A stretch of 64,000 nucleotides of DNA from Megamerina dolium (GCA_963854835.1 OY978530.1:13044609-13108608); one strand, 5' to 3'. Counted from the first letter of the stretch, positions 23,516-35,439 are shown. Numbers and translations are program-made. Notes: generated by a model from the letters alone, not told the origin.

Positions 23516-24840
23516 GTGAATGTAAATCATAATTTGCAATCATCCGCGCAAACCTCGCCAGTAAGTGCATTATCAAAAAAATTAGTTGATACACACTGCA
23601 CAAGTGAAAGTAACAGTGCAAATCTCTTGCCAGCACATATTCCTCACTCTAACACTACATCAAATTTGGCAACAACAAACTCATGGCCAATCCCATCAAA
23701 TAGAGGTAAACAAAATAATATGTTCTCTCTTGATGTACTATCTCCCTCTATACCGTGGAGTGTACAATGCGCTTCGCCTGCTGTAACACCAACAGCTACA
23801 TAATCAAAACAAACAAAAGTTCATGACCCAGTAGTAAAGGAAACTAGTGCGATGACTATTACAGAACCAGAAACTGGAATTGTTCGCTACATTACTATAG
23901 TAAAGCGAAAAGGAAGTGCCCAAAATTCAAAACAAATGAATTCAACAAAAATTCAGAAGCAAAACACTGCCCCTATTAGTTCGGAAAATAGATACGCACT
24001 GCTTTCAGGTGATGAAAGTGACGAAAATATTATCCCCAAGAAAAATTTAAAACCCCCGCCCATTTTTTTAAGGGAACGCAACTCAGATAAGTTAATTTCC
24101 AGAATAACAAGCCTTATAGGACCAAAGAATTTGCACCTTGTTCCTATTCGAAAAGACCAAATTGAAGAAATGAAAGTGCAAATCTATAGCGAAACCCATT
24201 ATCGAAAAAGTAATTGCAGAATTTGATGCCGGAAAAAAGAATTACTATATATATCGGCTAAAAAGTATTAAGGGCTTAATCGTTGTACTCAAAGGAGTAC
24301 GAACCCAACATTGGTATTAACGAAATCAAACTCGCCCTTTAGGAAGAAGGGTTTCAAGCCAAAACTGCATTCAATATTCTCAATAAGAGCAATATACCTC
24401 AACCGTTATATCGCACTGAACTTCAACCTGAAACAAAATATATATATAAAATATTTGTTATTTATTGCATCGCAAAATCACAATCGGAGAATCCCATAAG
24501 AGAACTGGACCTCCTAAGTGCAGCAACTGCCTAGAATATGGACATACTAAGACATATTGTACCCTGACAGCTGTCTATGTGATTTGTGGAGATCTTCATA
24601 AATCAAACATATGCCCAAAGTCTAAAGTCTATGATGGGACGAAAAAATGCAGCAATTGTGGAGGTAATCACGAATTATAGAGGTTGCGGCGTATATACAA
24701 CCCTAAAGCTAAATTTCTCCTCCAGCAAACAACCTCTAAAAACAGTTGAGCAAACTCAGATAGCCAACTCAAGTCAGAGACAAAATCATATTGCAACACA
24801 ATTCTTCTCTGCAATCACAAAAAAGAATCAAACCAATTCA
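23516..24840 (+). pseudogene. Jockey ORF1 (nucleic-acid-binding Gag-like protein)
   Basis: The readable frame includes SENRYALLSGDESDEN, PPPIFLRER and IEEMKVQIYSETHYRK, the start of the PRE_C2HC-type domain of jockey ORF1. After a frameshift come AKSQSENPIRELD-like codons and zinc-knuckle sequence (VICGDLHKSNICP, KKCSNCGGNH). ORF1 would bind element RNA. Frameshifts near 24215 and 24470 and several stops disable it. Confidence 0.65.
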
Positions 24841-24998
24841 ATGCAATGTAAATAATGAGAAGCGCTCACTGCCCACTCAGCAGCCAAATACCCTTGAAAA
24901 TTTGCTTCAAACACTAATCTTAAACATGAACCAATTCATGAACTCAATGCAAACAATGATGCAAGAAATGATGAAAAATCAATCTATGTTACTTTAAA

Positions 24999-27424
24999 CA
25001 TTGCTATCCAGACCATAAATACCATGAGTCGTCTCAATATATGCCACTGGAACGCCAATGTCTTAAGCCAGCACCGTTTGGAGCTAATTCAATTCCTTAA
25101 ATCCAACCAGATCGACATAATGATGATATCTAAGACCCATTTCACTGGCAAAAATTGCTAATACCACATTACCACGTTACAAACTGTACACCACAAATCA
25201 TCCTCATGGTAAGGCACGCGGAGAAACTGCTATATTGATAAAAAAGCAGAGTAAAACATCAGGTTCTCGAGGATTCCAGTAGTTTCTACTTGCAAGCAAC
25301 ATCTTTATGCCTGGAAAAATACATCTCGAAGCTAGTAATATCTGCGATATACTGTCCCAAGATACAGTATTACCGGACAGCAATATAAATAATTTTTCTC
25401 AACTTTTGGTAACAAATTCTTGGTTGCTGGTGATTTCAACGCCAAACACACTCACTAGGGCTCCGGCTTATTAAGTCCAAAAGGCAGAAGACTATGTTCA
25501 ATCATTATTAACCACGGCTACGATGTAATCTCAAATGGTCGACCGACATATTGGCCAAGGGACAAGAAGAAAATATCCGATCTCATAGACTTTGGAGTCG
25601 CCAAGGGTTTGCAAATGGAAAATATCTCCACAGAGTGTAATTATGATCTATCATCTGACCACTCACCCACGGTAATATCTATAAAATCACTAAGCCCCGA
25701 AGCAATTGCGTTAGAAATAAAATAGACTGGTTGAAATTCAAGAAATATGTAAATTCCCATCTTCCTCTGAGTACTGTATTAAGAAATGGACACGATGTAG
25801 ACTCAGCACTCGAAAAATTCAACCAGCTGCTCTCATTAGCTCTCAGCTCAGCCACCTGCACAAAGGTATGCAAGCAATCAAACTATAGCCCATACACACC
25901 AGCCGATATTGAATTGCTAGTAAGACCGAAAAGAAGACTCCGAAGACAATGGCAAGAATTCAGATCACCGAATCTGAAAACACAGCTACAGCACTGAACT
26001 CGAAAGTTAAAGCAAGCCTTAAAAAATAAAAACAACAAAGAGTTAGAAGAGCACATAGCGAAATTAACACCTGGTGAAGCGTCAGACTACTCTTAGTAGA
26101 AATCAGCAAAAAACTCAAATCGGCCAATTCTCACTGATTCCCCCATCCGGTTGAGTGACGGTAATTGGGCTAGAAGCAACTGTGAGAAGGGTTTGGCTTT
26201 TGCAAACCACACCCAATCCACCCTCTTCACAGTCCTCATTACCAAAATTAACTTCTCAACCTTGCTCAATAACGCTCAAAATTAAAAAAAGGACATATTC
26301 AAAGCAATTTATAAAGATTTAAACCCAAAAAAATCACCTGGTCCAGATAAAATTACCGGTAAAATGATAATAGAGCTACCTAAGGCTTCAGTACTTCATC
26401 TGATGCACATTTTCAATGCTATCCTTCGTATTAAACACTATCCCAAATGCTGGAAAACTTCAAAAATTATTATGATAGCAAAACCAGGAAAAGACCCTAC
26501 AAAAGTTGCATCGTACAGACCTATCAGCCTCCTGCCTCTACTTTCTAAAGTATTCGAAAAGCTACTTGTCATGAATATAACTCCATTTATTAATCTCAAC
26601 CAACTGATTCCTCAACATCAGTTTGGATTTAGAAAACAGCACGGCACAATAGAACAAGTCCACCGCATTGTAACTCTGATAAGGAACACTTTTGAAGAAA
26701 AAAAGTATTGCTCAGCTGTCTTTCTTGATATCACTCAAGCTTTCGATAAAGTATGGCACGATGGCCTTATTTACAAACTCAAACTATTACTGCCTGCAAA
26801 TGTTTCCTCATTGCTTAGTAGCTACTTCACGAAAAGACAATTTCTCTTACATCACAAGGATTACATAACAAATCCATTGGATATTCACGCTGGCGTTCCT
26901 CAGGGAAGCGTTTTGGGCCCCTTACTGTATCTCTTATACACTACAGATATGCCCAGCAATAACTATACATTTATATCGACCTTTGCAGATGATACGACAA
27001 TATTGTGCTCTCGCTCTAACTCCATAGAAGCTACTAAACTCCTGCAGACTCATATCGATTCTCTCGAAATCTGGCTAGCAAAATGGCGTATAAAAGTCAA
27101 TGAATCAAAGAGCGTACACGTAACCTTCACGCTAAGGCCAGATGCATGTCCCCCACTTAAAATTAATGGCCAATCAGTTCCACAATGTTCCTCAACAAAG
27201 TACTTGGGTATTCACCTCGACAGAAGGCTGACCTGGAAAAATCACATAGAGGCAAAGAAAACTCAGATCAAGCTTAAAATGAGTTATGGTGGCTGATACA
27301 CAAAAGATCAAAGTTGAATCTCGAATACAAAGTGCTATTATATAAAGCAATCCTGAAGCCAATCTGGACTTATGGTATTCAGTTTTGGGGCACCGCATCT
27401 CCCTCAGATTCAATAAATTCTTAG
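24999..27424 (+). pseudogene. Jockey ORF2 (APE endonuclease and reverse transcriptase)
   Basis: The endonuclease part is decayed but legible (LNICHWNANVLSQHRLELIQF, LVAGDFNAKHTH, then a CNYDLSSDHSPTV end). The RT part is open from 26364 to 27296. It reads WKTSKIIMIAKPGKDP, SYRPISLLPLLSKVFEKLL, HQFGFRKQHGTIEQVHRI, FLDITQAFDKVWHDGL, GVPQGSVLGPLLYLLY and the catalytic FADD at TFADDTTIL. After 27296 a frameshift leads into KRSKLNLEYKVLLYKAILKP, where the copy ends. RT motifs are intact although the whole is dead. Confidence 0.8.
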
Positions 27425-28090
27425 TATTTAAAAAAAAAAGAAAAATTCCTCGTAGGTGGATTGATGTGAACATATTATTCATTCCTAAGGCATGGAAACA
27501 TCACAGTGCATATCCAAAGCCCTTAGATTTATAACCTTATCGCCTTTCCTTTTAAAAACTTTAGAAATATTGATTAACACTTCTATTTGACAAATTATTA
27601 ACCAGAAATGATTATCGAGGGCGCAACATGCATACTCGAAAGGCAAATATGTTGGGAGAAATCTGCATTCTATGGTATCGACAATAGAAAAGTCCTGAAG
27701 CTTCAAGAAGTCCATAATGGTCGCCTTTATTGGTATTGAAAGTGTCTTCAATAATATTACTCCTGGAGCCATTATCGAAGCTCAATCCAACCTTAAAGTT
27801 GATCATTCCCTAAGAAAATTAATAGACCCTATGTTGATATTTGGGACGATCAACGCGAAGCTGAGTAATTGCAACACCAAAAAACTAGCCCACAGAAGAA
27901 TCCAGTAAGGAGGAGTTATCTCACCCTTGTTATGGGTACTCACCCTTGTTATGGGTACTCAATGAATTATTGCTGTCCTTCGAAAACTCGAGTCGCAAAA
28001 CTATAGCGTACGCCAACCATCCCGCAATAATGGTGTCCGTAAATACAATAGCAAACTAAGCGAAGTCATGCAGCACGGCCTTAACATTCT
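27425..28090 (+). pseudogene. R1/LOA-type LINE reverse-transcriptase fragment
   Basis: The frame starts at FIPKAWKHHSAYPKALRFIT, passes through SPFLLKTLEILI, HAYSKGK, and NNITPGAIIEA, then GGVISPLLWVL and NELLLSFE. The catalytic YADD is changed to YANH. A 19-bp direct duplication (tcacccttgttatgggtac twice, 27921-27958) disrupts the codons after SPLLW. Only the RT core is present. The clade is judged by the SFLLKTLE and GGVLSPLLW style shared by R1, LOA and related LINEs. Confidence 0.65.
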
Positions 28091-28099
28091 AATTAGACC

Positions 28100-29180
28100 A
28101 TTGGCTCCAAGACGCCATCGTCAAATTACTCTCAAATTGGCTTCGGTCAACATTGCGAAGATTGTATCAATATTTCTGAGGTGCTCATCCTGATCCCTTC
28201 CGATCATATTTTGTTGTCTATGTAAACGTAGCATAATCTTGAAATGAATTTTTCAACACTTCATCATTCATGCGTTGGATTATTGCCGGTGCATTCTTTA
28301 ATCCGACGTCTTAATATTAAAAGGACGTCTCTAAATTCTTATTTACCATTCACTGTAGGCAATGCCGTTTTTGGTATATCGGACTCCTTTATTTAAATTT
28401 GGTGGAACCCCAAGGTATGATCAATTACTATGAATAACTTGGATGCTCCAAGGCTATCGAGGGTTGTGTCGATGTCGGAAATTGGGCATGTGTCTGGGAC
28501 CGTCACCGCTTGAGTCGTTTGAAATCGATCATCATTCTATATTCTCCATTCTATATTCTATATTCTATTTTCTCCATCTGGTTTGGGCTTCTTCGGTACA
28601 ATCCATAGTGGAGAGGTCTATGATCTGCTTGAAGGATGAATTATGCCCTCATCCAGGAGCTCTTTGACCTGTAACTTTACGTATAGATCGGCTCGTTGGT
28701 CGTTGTCCTGGTGTCTGCGCGAAATGTAATGCTGGCACTCGTTCCCATACCTAAGGTTCAAACAATATTTTCCTAAAAGGTTGTATAGTCTACAAGGCTG
28801 ACGTTGGTATAACCTCTAATTTAAACAGATTATGAGCAATATTCGAGTATCTGTTTCCGAGTCGTATTCGCATGTCGGGTTTAATGGTCAAAACTTGCTG
28901 TTTTCTGTCAATTATGGCCTCCAATTGCTTCAGCGAATCATCACCGATAATATCGTCGAAAGATTTTAAACCGGATTAGACATTTATTATCCAATTTTTG
29001 GAAAAGCTTCTACTTGATTTTCGCTTGCCCCAAATCTTACCCGCGGCCATTTGTACTGGGAGAGAGGTTTTTAGAGGGACCGTATGCCGTGAAAGTGAGG
29101 GGTTAAGGAAATTTTTATTCGCTCCGGTGTCCACCAAGAAGTTCAGTTGCCTGCCATAGGTACGTAATGTACGGCACGCA
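28100..29180 (-). pseudogene. Gypsy-type Ty3/gypsy protease and RT remnant
   Basis: On the minus strand the protease motif [19 protein letters not shown] lies at about 29150-29090. RT motifs follow leftward: SPLWIVPKKP, TQAVTVPDTCPISDIDTTL, FIVIDHTLGFHQI and GLKNAPAIIQRM. Many stops and frame changes are present. A CTATATTCTC-type simple repeat (28535-28575) sits within the RT. The PIxDI-xTL and SGFHQI style fits the gypsy group of insect elements. Confidence 0.65.
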
Positions 29181-29675
<495 letters not shown>

Positions 29676-29687
29676 ATGTGAAGTATA

Positions 29688-30991
29688 AGGGGTTATCCAT
29701 TTCGCGGTTTCAAAAGTATAGGGCTAGAATTCGACATCTGTCAAACTGAGTTGTTAAAACAATTTCTTTCTTTTTCAGTTCAAAGTCTGACATTTGCGAA
29801 AATGGATCGCTTAACTATCGCACAATGCATTAAAATTGTAAAAACCTACTACAAAAATGGTGAATCTGCCACAGCCACATATCGTGATTTAAGAGGAGAT
29901 TATGGTTTACATAATCGTCCAACTAAGCAAGCAATTGGCAAAATTGTGAAGAAATATGAAGAGACTGGATCGGTTACAGATATTTTAAGGCCTGTTCATC
30001 ATCGTTTCGCTCGTACCACCGAAAATATCGCTGCTGTAAGTGAAAGGTTTGCCGAAGACCCGAATGTGTCGATTCCTCGTCGTTCTCAGGAATTAGGACT
30101 GTCTTACGGCACATTATGGCGTATTTTGCATTTGGATCTAGACCTACATTCATATAAAATCCAGCTCACACAACAACTGAAGCCAGCTGACCATTCACAA
30201 TGTCGTAGATACGTCGAATGGGTACTTGAACAACAGGCGGTGGACGGCGATTTTTCGAACAAATTTTTCTTCAGCGACGAAGCACATTTCTCACTCGGTG
30301 GGTATGTTAACAAACAAAATTGTCGTATTTGGGGTTCTGAGAATCCTCAAGTAATTGAAGAGAGGCCACTACATCCACAAAAAGTCACTGCTTGGTGCGC
30401 TCTTTGGTCCGGAGGTGTGATTGGACCTTACTTCTTCGAAAACGACGATAGAACGACTGTCAGCGTCAATTCGGAGCGTTATGGTCATATGATAACCGAC
30501 TTTTTTTTGCCTGCTATTGAAGAATACGACTTAGAGAATATGTGGTTTCAACAAGACGGTGCCACATGCCACACAACTCGAGCGAATATGGCTTTATTGC
30601 AAGAGAAATTTTCTGGCCGCGTAATTTCTCGTCGTGGCGATATCAAGTGGCCACCAAGATCATGCGATTTGACACCGCTTGACTTCTTTTTGTGGGGCTA
30701 CGCGAAAGACCGTGTTTATACAGATAAACCTTTAACTCTTGAGCACCTAAAAACCAACATTCGTCACGTTATGGCTGAGATACCGCCCAATATGTGTCAA
30801 AAAGTGGTCGAAAATTACCTTAAAAGAATTGATGCTTGCAACAATTCGCGTGGTAGTCATTTAAATGATGTAGTATTTCACACATAATGTCAACGTTCAA
30901 ACTTTATAATAAAAAAGAAATATCATGATAAAAAATATTTTATATGTGTTTTATTTACATTTACTTTTGAAACCGCAAAATGGATAACCCT
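29688..30991 (+). mobile_element. Tc1/mariner-superfamily element with intact transposase
   Basis: The terminal inverted repeats are about 27 bp: ggggttatccatttcgcggt on the left, continuing to ttcaaaagta, and its complement ending ggataaccct on the right. TATA-rich sequence with TA flanks both ends. The element is about 1.3 kb with one uninterrupted gene. An AATAAA signal follows the stop at about 30909. It lies 12 bp from the head of SINE copy 3. Confidence 0.9.
29802..30887 (+). CDS. Tc1/mariner-type transposase, DDxD, intact
   Basis: 361 aa from the ATG in gcgaaaATGG. An in-frame ATG at 29751 would add 17 residues but overlaps a splice-acceptor-like tttttcag, so I prefer 29802. The N-terminal ~110 residues form the DNA-binding helix-turn-helix region (PTKQAIGKIVKKYEETGSV; LSYGTLWRIL). 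The catalytic core has D159 (FFFSDEAHF), D252 (QQDGATCH) and D289 (WPPRSCDLTPLDFFLWGY). There are 36 residues between the last two acids, a spacing unlike DD34D mariner or DD34E Tc1. The protein would cut and paste its element at TA sites. The WPPRSCDLTPLDFFLWG form is widespread in insect genomes. No stops or frameshifts are present, so activity is plausible but untested. Confidence 0.9.
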   Translation: MDRLTIAQCIKIVKTYYKNGESATATYRDLRGDYGLHNRPTKQAIGKIVKKYEETGSVTDILRPVHHRFARTTENIAAVSERFAEDPNVSIPRRSQELGLSYGTLWRILHLDLDLHSYKIQLTQQLKPADHSQCRRYVEWVLEQQAVDGDFSNKFFFSDEAHFSLGGYVNKQNCRIWGSENPQVIEERPLHPQKVTAWCALWSGGVIGPYFFENDDRTTVSVNSERYGHMITDFFLPAIEEYDLENMWFQQDGATCHTTRANMALLQEKFSGRVISRRGDIKWPPRSCDLTPLDFFLWGYAKDRVYTDKPLTLEHLKTNIRHVMAEIPPNMCQKVVENYLKRIDACNNSRGSHLNDVVFHT

Positions 30992-31004
30992 ATATTATTC
31001 CGTA

Positions 31005-31460
31005 ACGTTAAGTTTTACATATCTAGACAGGCCGAATAAGCTTTCGGCAATATTTTAGGTTTTTGTATGATCAGCAAGAAAGATAGTTCTCCGTTCAGAC
31101 CGCGCATAAAAACGTATTTCTGTATGTTTCTACAAGAACGTCGACAGTCTTGTCTGAATAGTTTTCACTTATGATTTTGTTAACAATCAACCACAGCTGA
31201 TGATTTGCAGTTGCATAGAGCTCGTCCAGTTTTAATCCTTTCTGCGCCAGCTGGTTCATTTGGTGATGTAGTGTCCGGATGTCTCTTTTATCGGCATAGT
31301 GAAGAGCTAATACATTTTCATTTCCAACCAGTGATTGTCAAAAATGTTGTACGAAATAAGCGCCGGATCCGCCTTTCCTCGCACTTTCTGTCTGATGTGC
31401 TGCAGAATCGATCGATAAATGGGTTTTTCTTTTATTAACTCATAGCCTTTTAGTATGAAT
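31005..31460 (-). pseudogene. Ty3/gypsy gag remnant (capsid region)
   Basis: The minus strand reads EKPIYRSILQHIRQKVRGKA then DPALISYNIF. After a frameshift it reads NVLALHYADKRDIRTLHHQM and LWLIVNKIISENYSDKTV, and after another, MRGLNGELSFLLIIQKPK. This is the capsid pattern of gypsy/17.6-group Gag. Both ends are cut, the left by sequence beside the Tc1/mariner element and the right by the deleted mariner. No RNA-binding knuckle is left. Confidence 0.65.
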
Positions 31461-31473
31461 TTTATGCTATGTA

Positions 31474-32007
31474 CAAGCTTAAATCCGCTGTTTTTCGTTC
31501 AAAAATTTTTTTGAACCTTCCCCATGGCTCGTAAACGCATGGAAATGGCTTATTGAGTAACACCGAACTGTTCGGCAAGCATTTTTCGCGATTGGGTGTC
31601 GTCCTCATCCAAAAGAGCCTGCAAATAATGGTCCTCAACTTTTCTGGGTCTATTTTCACGCTTCTTGTCACTCAAGTCAAAATGGTTCTTTGAACCGACG
31701 AAATCAGTCTCTGCAAGTGGTTTCCGATAGCGCACTGTCACCATAGGTCTCCACAAGCATTCGATGCGACTCAGCAGCAGATTTCTTTAAATTGAAGCAA
31801 AAAAGTAGAGCTTCCCGCATATGCTCTTTTTCTGGCACGAAACTAGACATGATTATACGAGGAAAAATGTATGTTGTATGAAATCACTGATGATGTTTAC
31901 TAATTTATGTAAACAGGTGTCGAACTCATAAAAAAAGGATGCACAGTCGATAATAGCTCAATATGCTCACTAACGACATCTACTAGCAAACAGCGGATTT
32001 AAGCGTT
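31474..32007 (-). mobile_element. Deleted mariner element
   Basis: Inverted ends share gcttaaatccgctgttt (left near 31477-31493, right as its complement near 31987-32003), with TA on the outer sides. At about 530 bp it is less than half the length of an autonomous mariner. It separates a gypsy gag remnant from a mag-like element. Confidence 0.75.
31510..31760 (-). pseudogene. Mariner transposase N-terminal fragment
   Basis: The minus strand has HFDLSDKKRENRPRKVEDHY then LQALLDEDDTQSRKMLAEQF and GVTQ, the classical second helix-turn-helix region of mariner transposases. Another frame gives the following FPCVYEPWG piece. The catalytic DDD part is missing, so the element is non-autonomous. Confidence 0.75.
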
Positions 32008-32009
32008 AT

Positions 32010-34068
32010 AGTACGTTATAGTACTGTAATAATGGTGGTGATAACAAAACTGATTTTATTTGTTGAAAAGCATCATAATTAACAGAATCCCAAACCCAAG
32101 TGACATCTTTTTTGATTAATTGCCTCAATGGTTCTGTAAAGGAAGATAAATTGGGAATAATTTTATTCAAATAAATTACCATTCCCAAAATCCGTTGCAA
32201 TCTCCTTTGGTCTCTTGGAGTTTCCAAGTTTGTTATCGTTTCAATTTTTATACAAAAACTTTATTGACGTTTGTTCGAATTGACATTTTCCCAAATCTAA
32301 TGTCAAATCAGTTTCATGTATTTTTCTGATTACTTTTTCCACTTTTTATTTGAGATCAGTATTTGCATAAACTATGATATCATCCTTAGCACTCTCAGTA
32401 TCTTCTAAACCTTCCAATGTATGAGTAATTAATTCACTGTAAACTTCTGGAGCCGATGATATTCCAAATGGCATACGTAAATAACGATATCTGCTGACTT
32501 TTATGTACCAAAATCCACTACGACAAAACAATTTGGTGAAGAATTTTGTCTTTACGATCTTTGCGGATATATCTTCGAATGTTTTCATTGGATATCTACG
32601 TCTTTTTATATTTTTCCTCAATTCGACAGGATCAGTGCATATACGAATTTTCTCATTTTTACGTACGATTAACATTGGACTAACTGCTGGTGTTGGTTTA
32701 CTAACTGGTTCAATAACACAAATTTTAAACATTCTGTCCAATTCTTCTCTTCACGTCAATACGAATAGCAAACGGATCTACGCGGTAGAATTTTAAACGT
32801 TGGATTATCAATAAAATCGATATCGTATTCATAATCTTTTAAACACCCTAGAACATTAAAAATCTCATTGTTAGCTTCAATTTGATGAATTCGTTGAATT
32901 AATCCCAATATTTCACATGTTTTTCTTCCCAAAATCGGCGATAATTCAGGTTCTACTAGTTTGAAATTAACCATTGAACACTGTTCCTTGAATTTACACT
33001 TGGCATTGAATTCACCAATGACACCAATTTTATGTTGTCTGTACGAAGTTAACCTATTCGTTTTTGTTGGCACTAAATCAATTTCCAGCGATTTTGCAAT
33101 ATTTTCTGAAATATCATTGCATTGTGTTCCCATGTCTAATTTGAAAACCATTGGAACGTTCTTAATCATAATTTTTTCAGTCCAATCGTCATTATTTTCA
33201 CCCTTTATGTTGCAAGCATACATATTGAAATCACCATTTTCTGATTCAGCTATTTCACTTTCACATGTGTCGTTCACTTGTTTTGATATTTTTGACTTGC
33301 ACAACTTATAAAAATATCCCAATTTTTTGCAATTCTTGCATTGTTTTCCATAAGCTGGACATTCCTTTTTCTTTTATGAAGTACCACACCGACTACATTT
33401 GTATGATTTGTATGGTGATGTTTTATTTTCTGCTTTTTCACTTTTTCGAATCGCATTTACTTGAACTGTTGGTATTTGTTGTATTTCTTGCAATTGTTTC
33501 TTTACCTGTTCACTGATTCGACAAATGTTGATGGCTTTTGTTAAATCCAAATCTGCGTCACTCAACAATTTTTCTCGCATTGCATCACTTTTCACTCCAA
33601 TTACCAACTCATATTTGATCGAACTTTCTTCCAATGTTGAAAATTCACATTTATTAGCCTAAGTTTTAACCTTTGTGATGAATTCTTCAATCTATTTATA
33701 GGTTGTTTTCTTCTTCTTTTTGAACTACTGATTAAAATTCTCAATAATCAACTTAACATAATTTTTTGAGCTGGTGTCAAGTTAAATGTTTCGAATGTTC
33801 CTAATGGATCTGGATCAATATGTCACAATATTGATGCTGCTTGAATTTCGGCTGGTTTCATTGTTATGCCAGCTGCCAATGTATACCAATTGTAATGACG
33901 AATCCACTTTTCCCATTCTTGTGAGATATTTTCATCAACTACAAGTGGTTTTGGCAGTTTTCTGAAGAAATTCAACTCGACATAATTGGAGTTGAAATAG
34001 AAGCCGTTATATTTGTTGTTGTATTTGTAGAGTTTGTTCTCGATGTCGTTGATGTATTTGTCATTCAA
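32010..34068 (-). pseudogene. Mag-like Ty3/gypsy gag-pol, decayed
   Basis: Gag starts at 34068 with a capsid-like region (LPKPLVVDENISQEWEKWIR) and continues at 33634-33374 with EKLLSDADLDLTKAINICR and a CSRCG knuckle start. The protease region (33322-32756) has FKLDMGTQCN in place of the usual D-T/S-G. RT follows (VSPMLIVRKNEKIRICTD, then RYLRMPFGISSAPEVYSEL), with the catalytic Y-x-DD degraded to AKDD. The connection domain is at 32227-32006. The 3' part, including integrase, is lost at the deleted mariner. The style (K02A2.6-like proteins) fits the mag clade. Confidence 0.75.
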
Positions 34069-34227
34069 TCTTATTCAATTTTTATTTTTTTCACCAACCC
34101 TATTACCTTCAACCGAAAAAAAATATATTTTACACGATTACTTTTCTTTTTAAGACGAATTGGACAAACAACGTGTTGGACAAATTCTCAAAGTTGATGA
34201 AGAAAAAATTAAGTGATACTTTTTTTT

Positions 34228-34240
34228 ACTTCTGACACCA
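34228..34240 (-). promoter_or_regulatory. Primer-binding site, tRNA-Leu type
   Basis: Minus-strand TGGTGTCAGAAGT directly follows the LTR end TTACA. It is complementary to a tRNA-Leu 3' end and is a familiar sequence in mag-like elements. Confidence 0.7.
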
Positions 34241-34353
34241 TGTAACGAGAGTTAAGATGAAAGGCGTGTGATTGTGTGACGTTCTATTGTGGAATGTCGT
34301 TTATTGAAAGTAACCAAATGACATTTATGTGTGAGTGTGCTCAACACCTTCAC
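34241..34353 (-). repeat. Very short LTR (113 bp) of the mag-like element
   Basis: Minus-strand TGTGAAGG...GTTACA lies between the primer site and SINE sequence. Mag elements are known for LTRs under 100-150 bp. The other LTR is not in the window, so the outer limit is inferred from the TG/CA ends and the adjoining SINE. Confidence 0.6.
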
Positions 34354-34354
34354 A

Positions 34355-34386
34355 CTTTTAGAAGCTTTTCCATGGCAAATTGTTAT
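34355..34386 (-). mobile_element. SINE copy 5, 3'-side body fragment
   Basis: ttttagaagcttttccatgg followed by caaattgtta matches the SINE body of copies 1 and 2. The copy is then interrupted by the foldback element; its head resumes at 35126. Confidence 0.65.
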
Positions 34387-35125
34387 AGTCTAGACAGACA
34401 GCAGCTTAATTCCGGATTACCGAGTTAATTCGAATTAACTCGGGCATAAACTGCAGCTAATCAGCATTAACTCTATAATAGCCTAGACAGAGTGCAGCCT
34501 AATTCCGGATTACCGGCGCACTTAATCCGAATAAAATAATAACCTGACAGACGGTAGTATTTCGGATTAACTAAACGGCTGATTGCTGTTTTATTAGGTC
34601 TGCTCACTTACATTACTATCACTATCAATTTCTGTCATCTGTCACTCTCGATATGAGAAAATCTACAAGAAGTATGTGAACTGAAAACTATCAGAAACTT
34701 GTAAATTGATATTCACCGTTCGTAATTGACAACTGGATTTATTTGTTCTCCAACGCTTTTCATGTTGAAAACTGTTAACAATTGTTAAAATTTTTTTGTT
34801 GCGTGTGTTCGCTTATAAAAAACTTTCAACAATTGTTAACAGTTTTCAACATGAAAAGCGGTGGCGAACAAATAAATCCATCTGTCAATTACGAACTGTG
34901 AATGTCAATTTACAAGTTTCTGATAGTTTTCAGTTCACGTACTTCTTGTAGATTTTTTCATATCGAGAGTGACAGATGACAGAAATTAATAGTGATAGTA
35001 ATGTAAGTGAGCAGACCTAATAAAATAGCAATCACCCGTTTAGTTAATCCGCAATACTGCCGTCTGTCAGGTTAATATTTTATTCGGGGTAAGTGCGCCG
35101 GTAATCCGGATTAACGCTGCCGTCG
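34387..35125. mobile_element. Foldback element with ~300-bp inverted arms
   Basis: Arms of about 300 bp (34490-34797 and 34811-35122) are inverted copies, so nearly the whole element can form one hairpin with a loop of a few tens of bases. Shared landmarks are cctaattccggattaccggc near the outer end, ctgacagacggtagta, and aacaattgttaacagttttc next to the loop. The left side carries an extra partial end unit (34387-34480, cagcttaattccggattacc) before the true arm. There is no coding sequence, so it would need an outside transposase. Confidence 0.85.
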
Positions 35126-35168
35126 GATCAGAAGGCCAAAACACTAACCACTGAGCTACTGCACCCAC
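35126..35168 (-). mobile_element. SINE copy 5, tRNA-like head
   Basis: gatcagaaggccaaaacact followed by aaccactgagctactgcaccc is the SINE head. About 110 bp of SINE expected between the two fragments is missing, so the foldback insertion was accompanied by a deletion. Confidence 0.75.
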
Positions 35169-35439
35169 CTTTTTATAAACCCCAAAATAGCTTTTTTATC
35201 AATGCTCGATTGTTAGTTATCAGATTTATTAAAATGATAGTTTGTTGCAAATATCTCAAAAATTTATCCATCGTCAAATTAAAGCTATTTAAAACCAATA
35301 AAGCTCCCTCTTTAAAGTGTGAAGCTAACTCTAAAGGGAGTAATAATGAAATAAAGTTTTCATTTAGTAAATGTAAAAATATTAAAAAGAGTCTCTATAG
35401 CAGGCTTTGATATTTTTACGACAATTCTCAAGTATGTTT
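35169..35439. other. No recognised feature
   Basis: AT-rich. A 66-codon frame at 35210-35410 has low-complexity composition (K, N, S, I) and no recognisable motif. Confidence 0.35.

Larger units (their letters stand above)
23406..27424 (+). mobile_element. Jockey-clade LINE, near full length but decayed
   Basis: It has an ORF1 (gag-like) and an ORF2 (endonuclease-RT) in the usual order. The 3' end is lost at the junction with another LINE near 27424, so no 3' UTR or poly(A) is present. A second copy of the same family, 5' truncated, is on the minus strand at 46530-47800. Confidence 0.75.
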
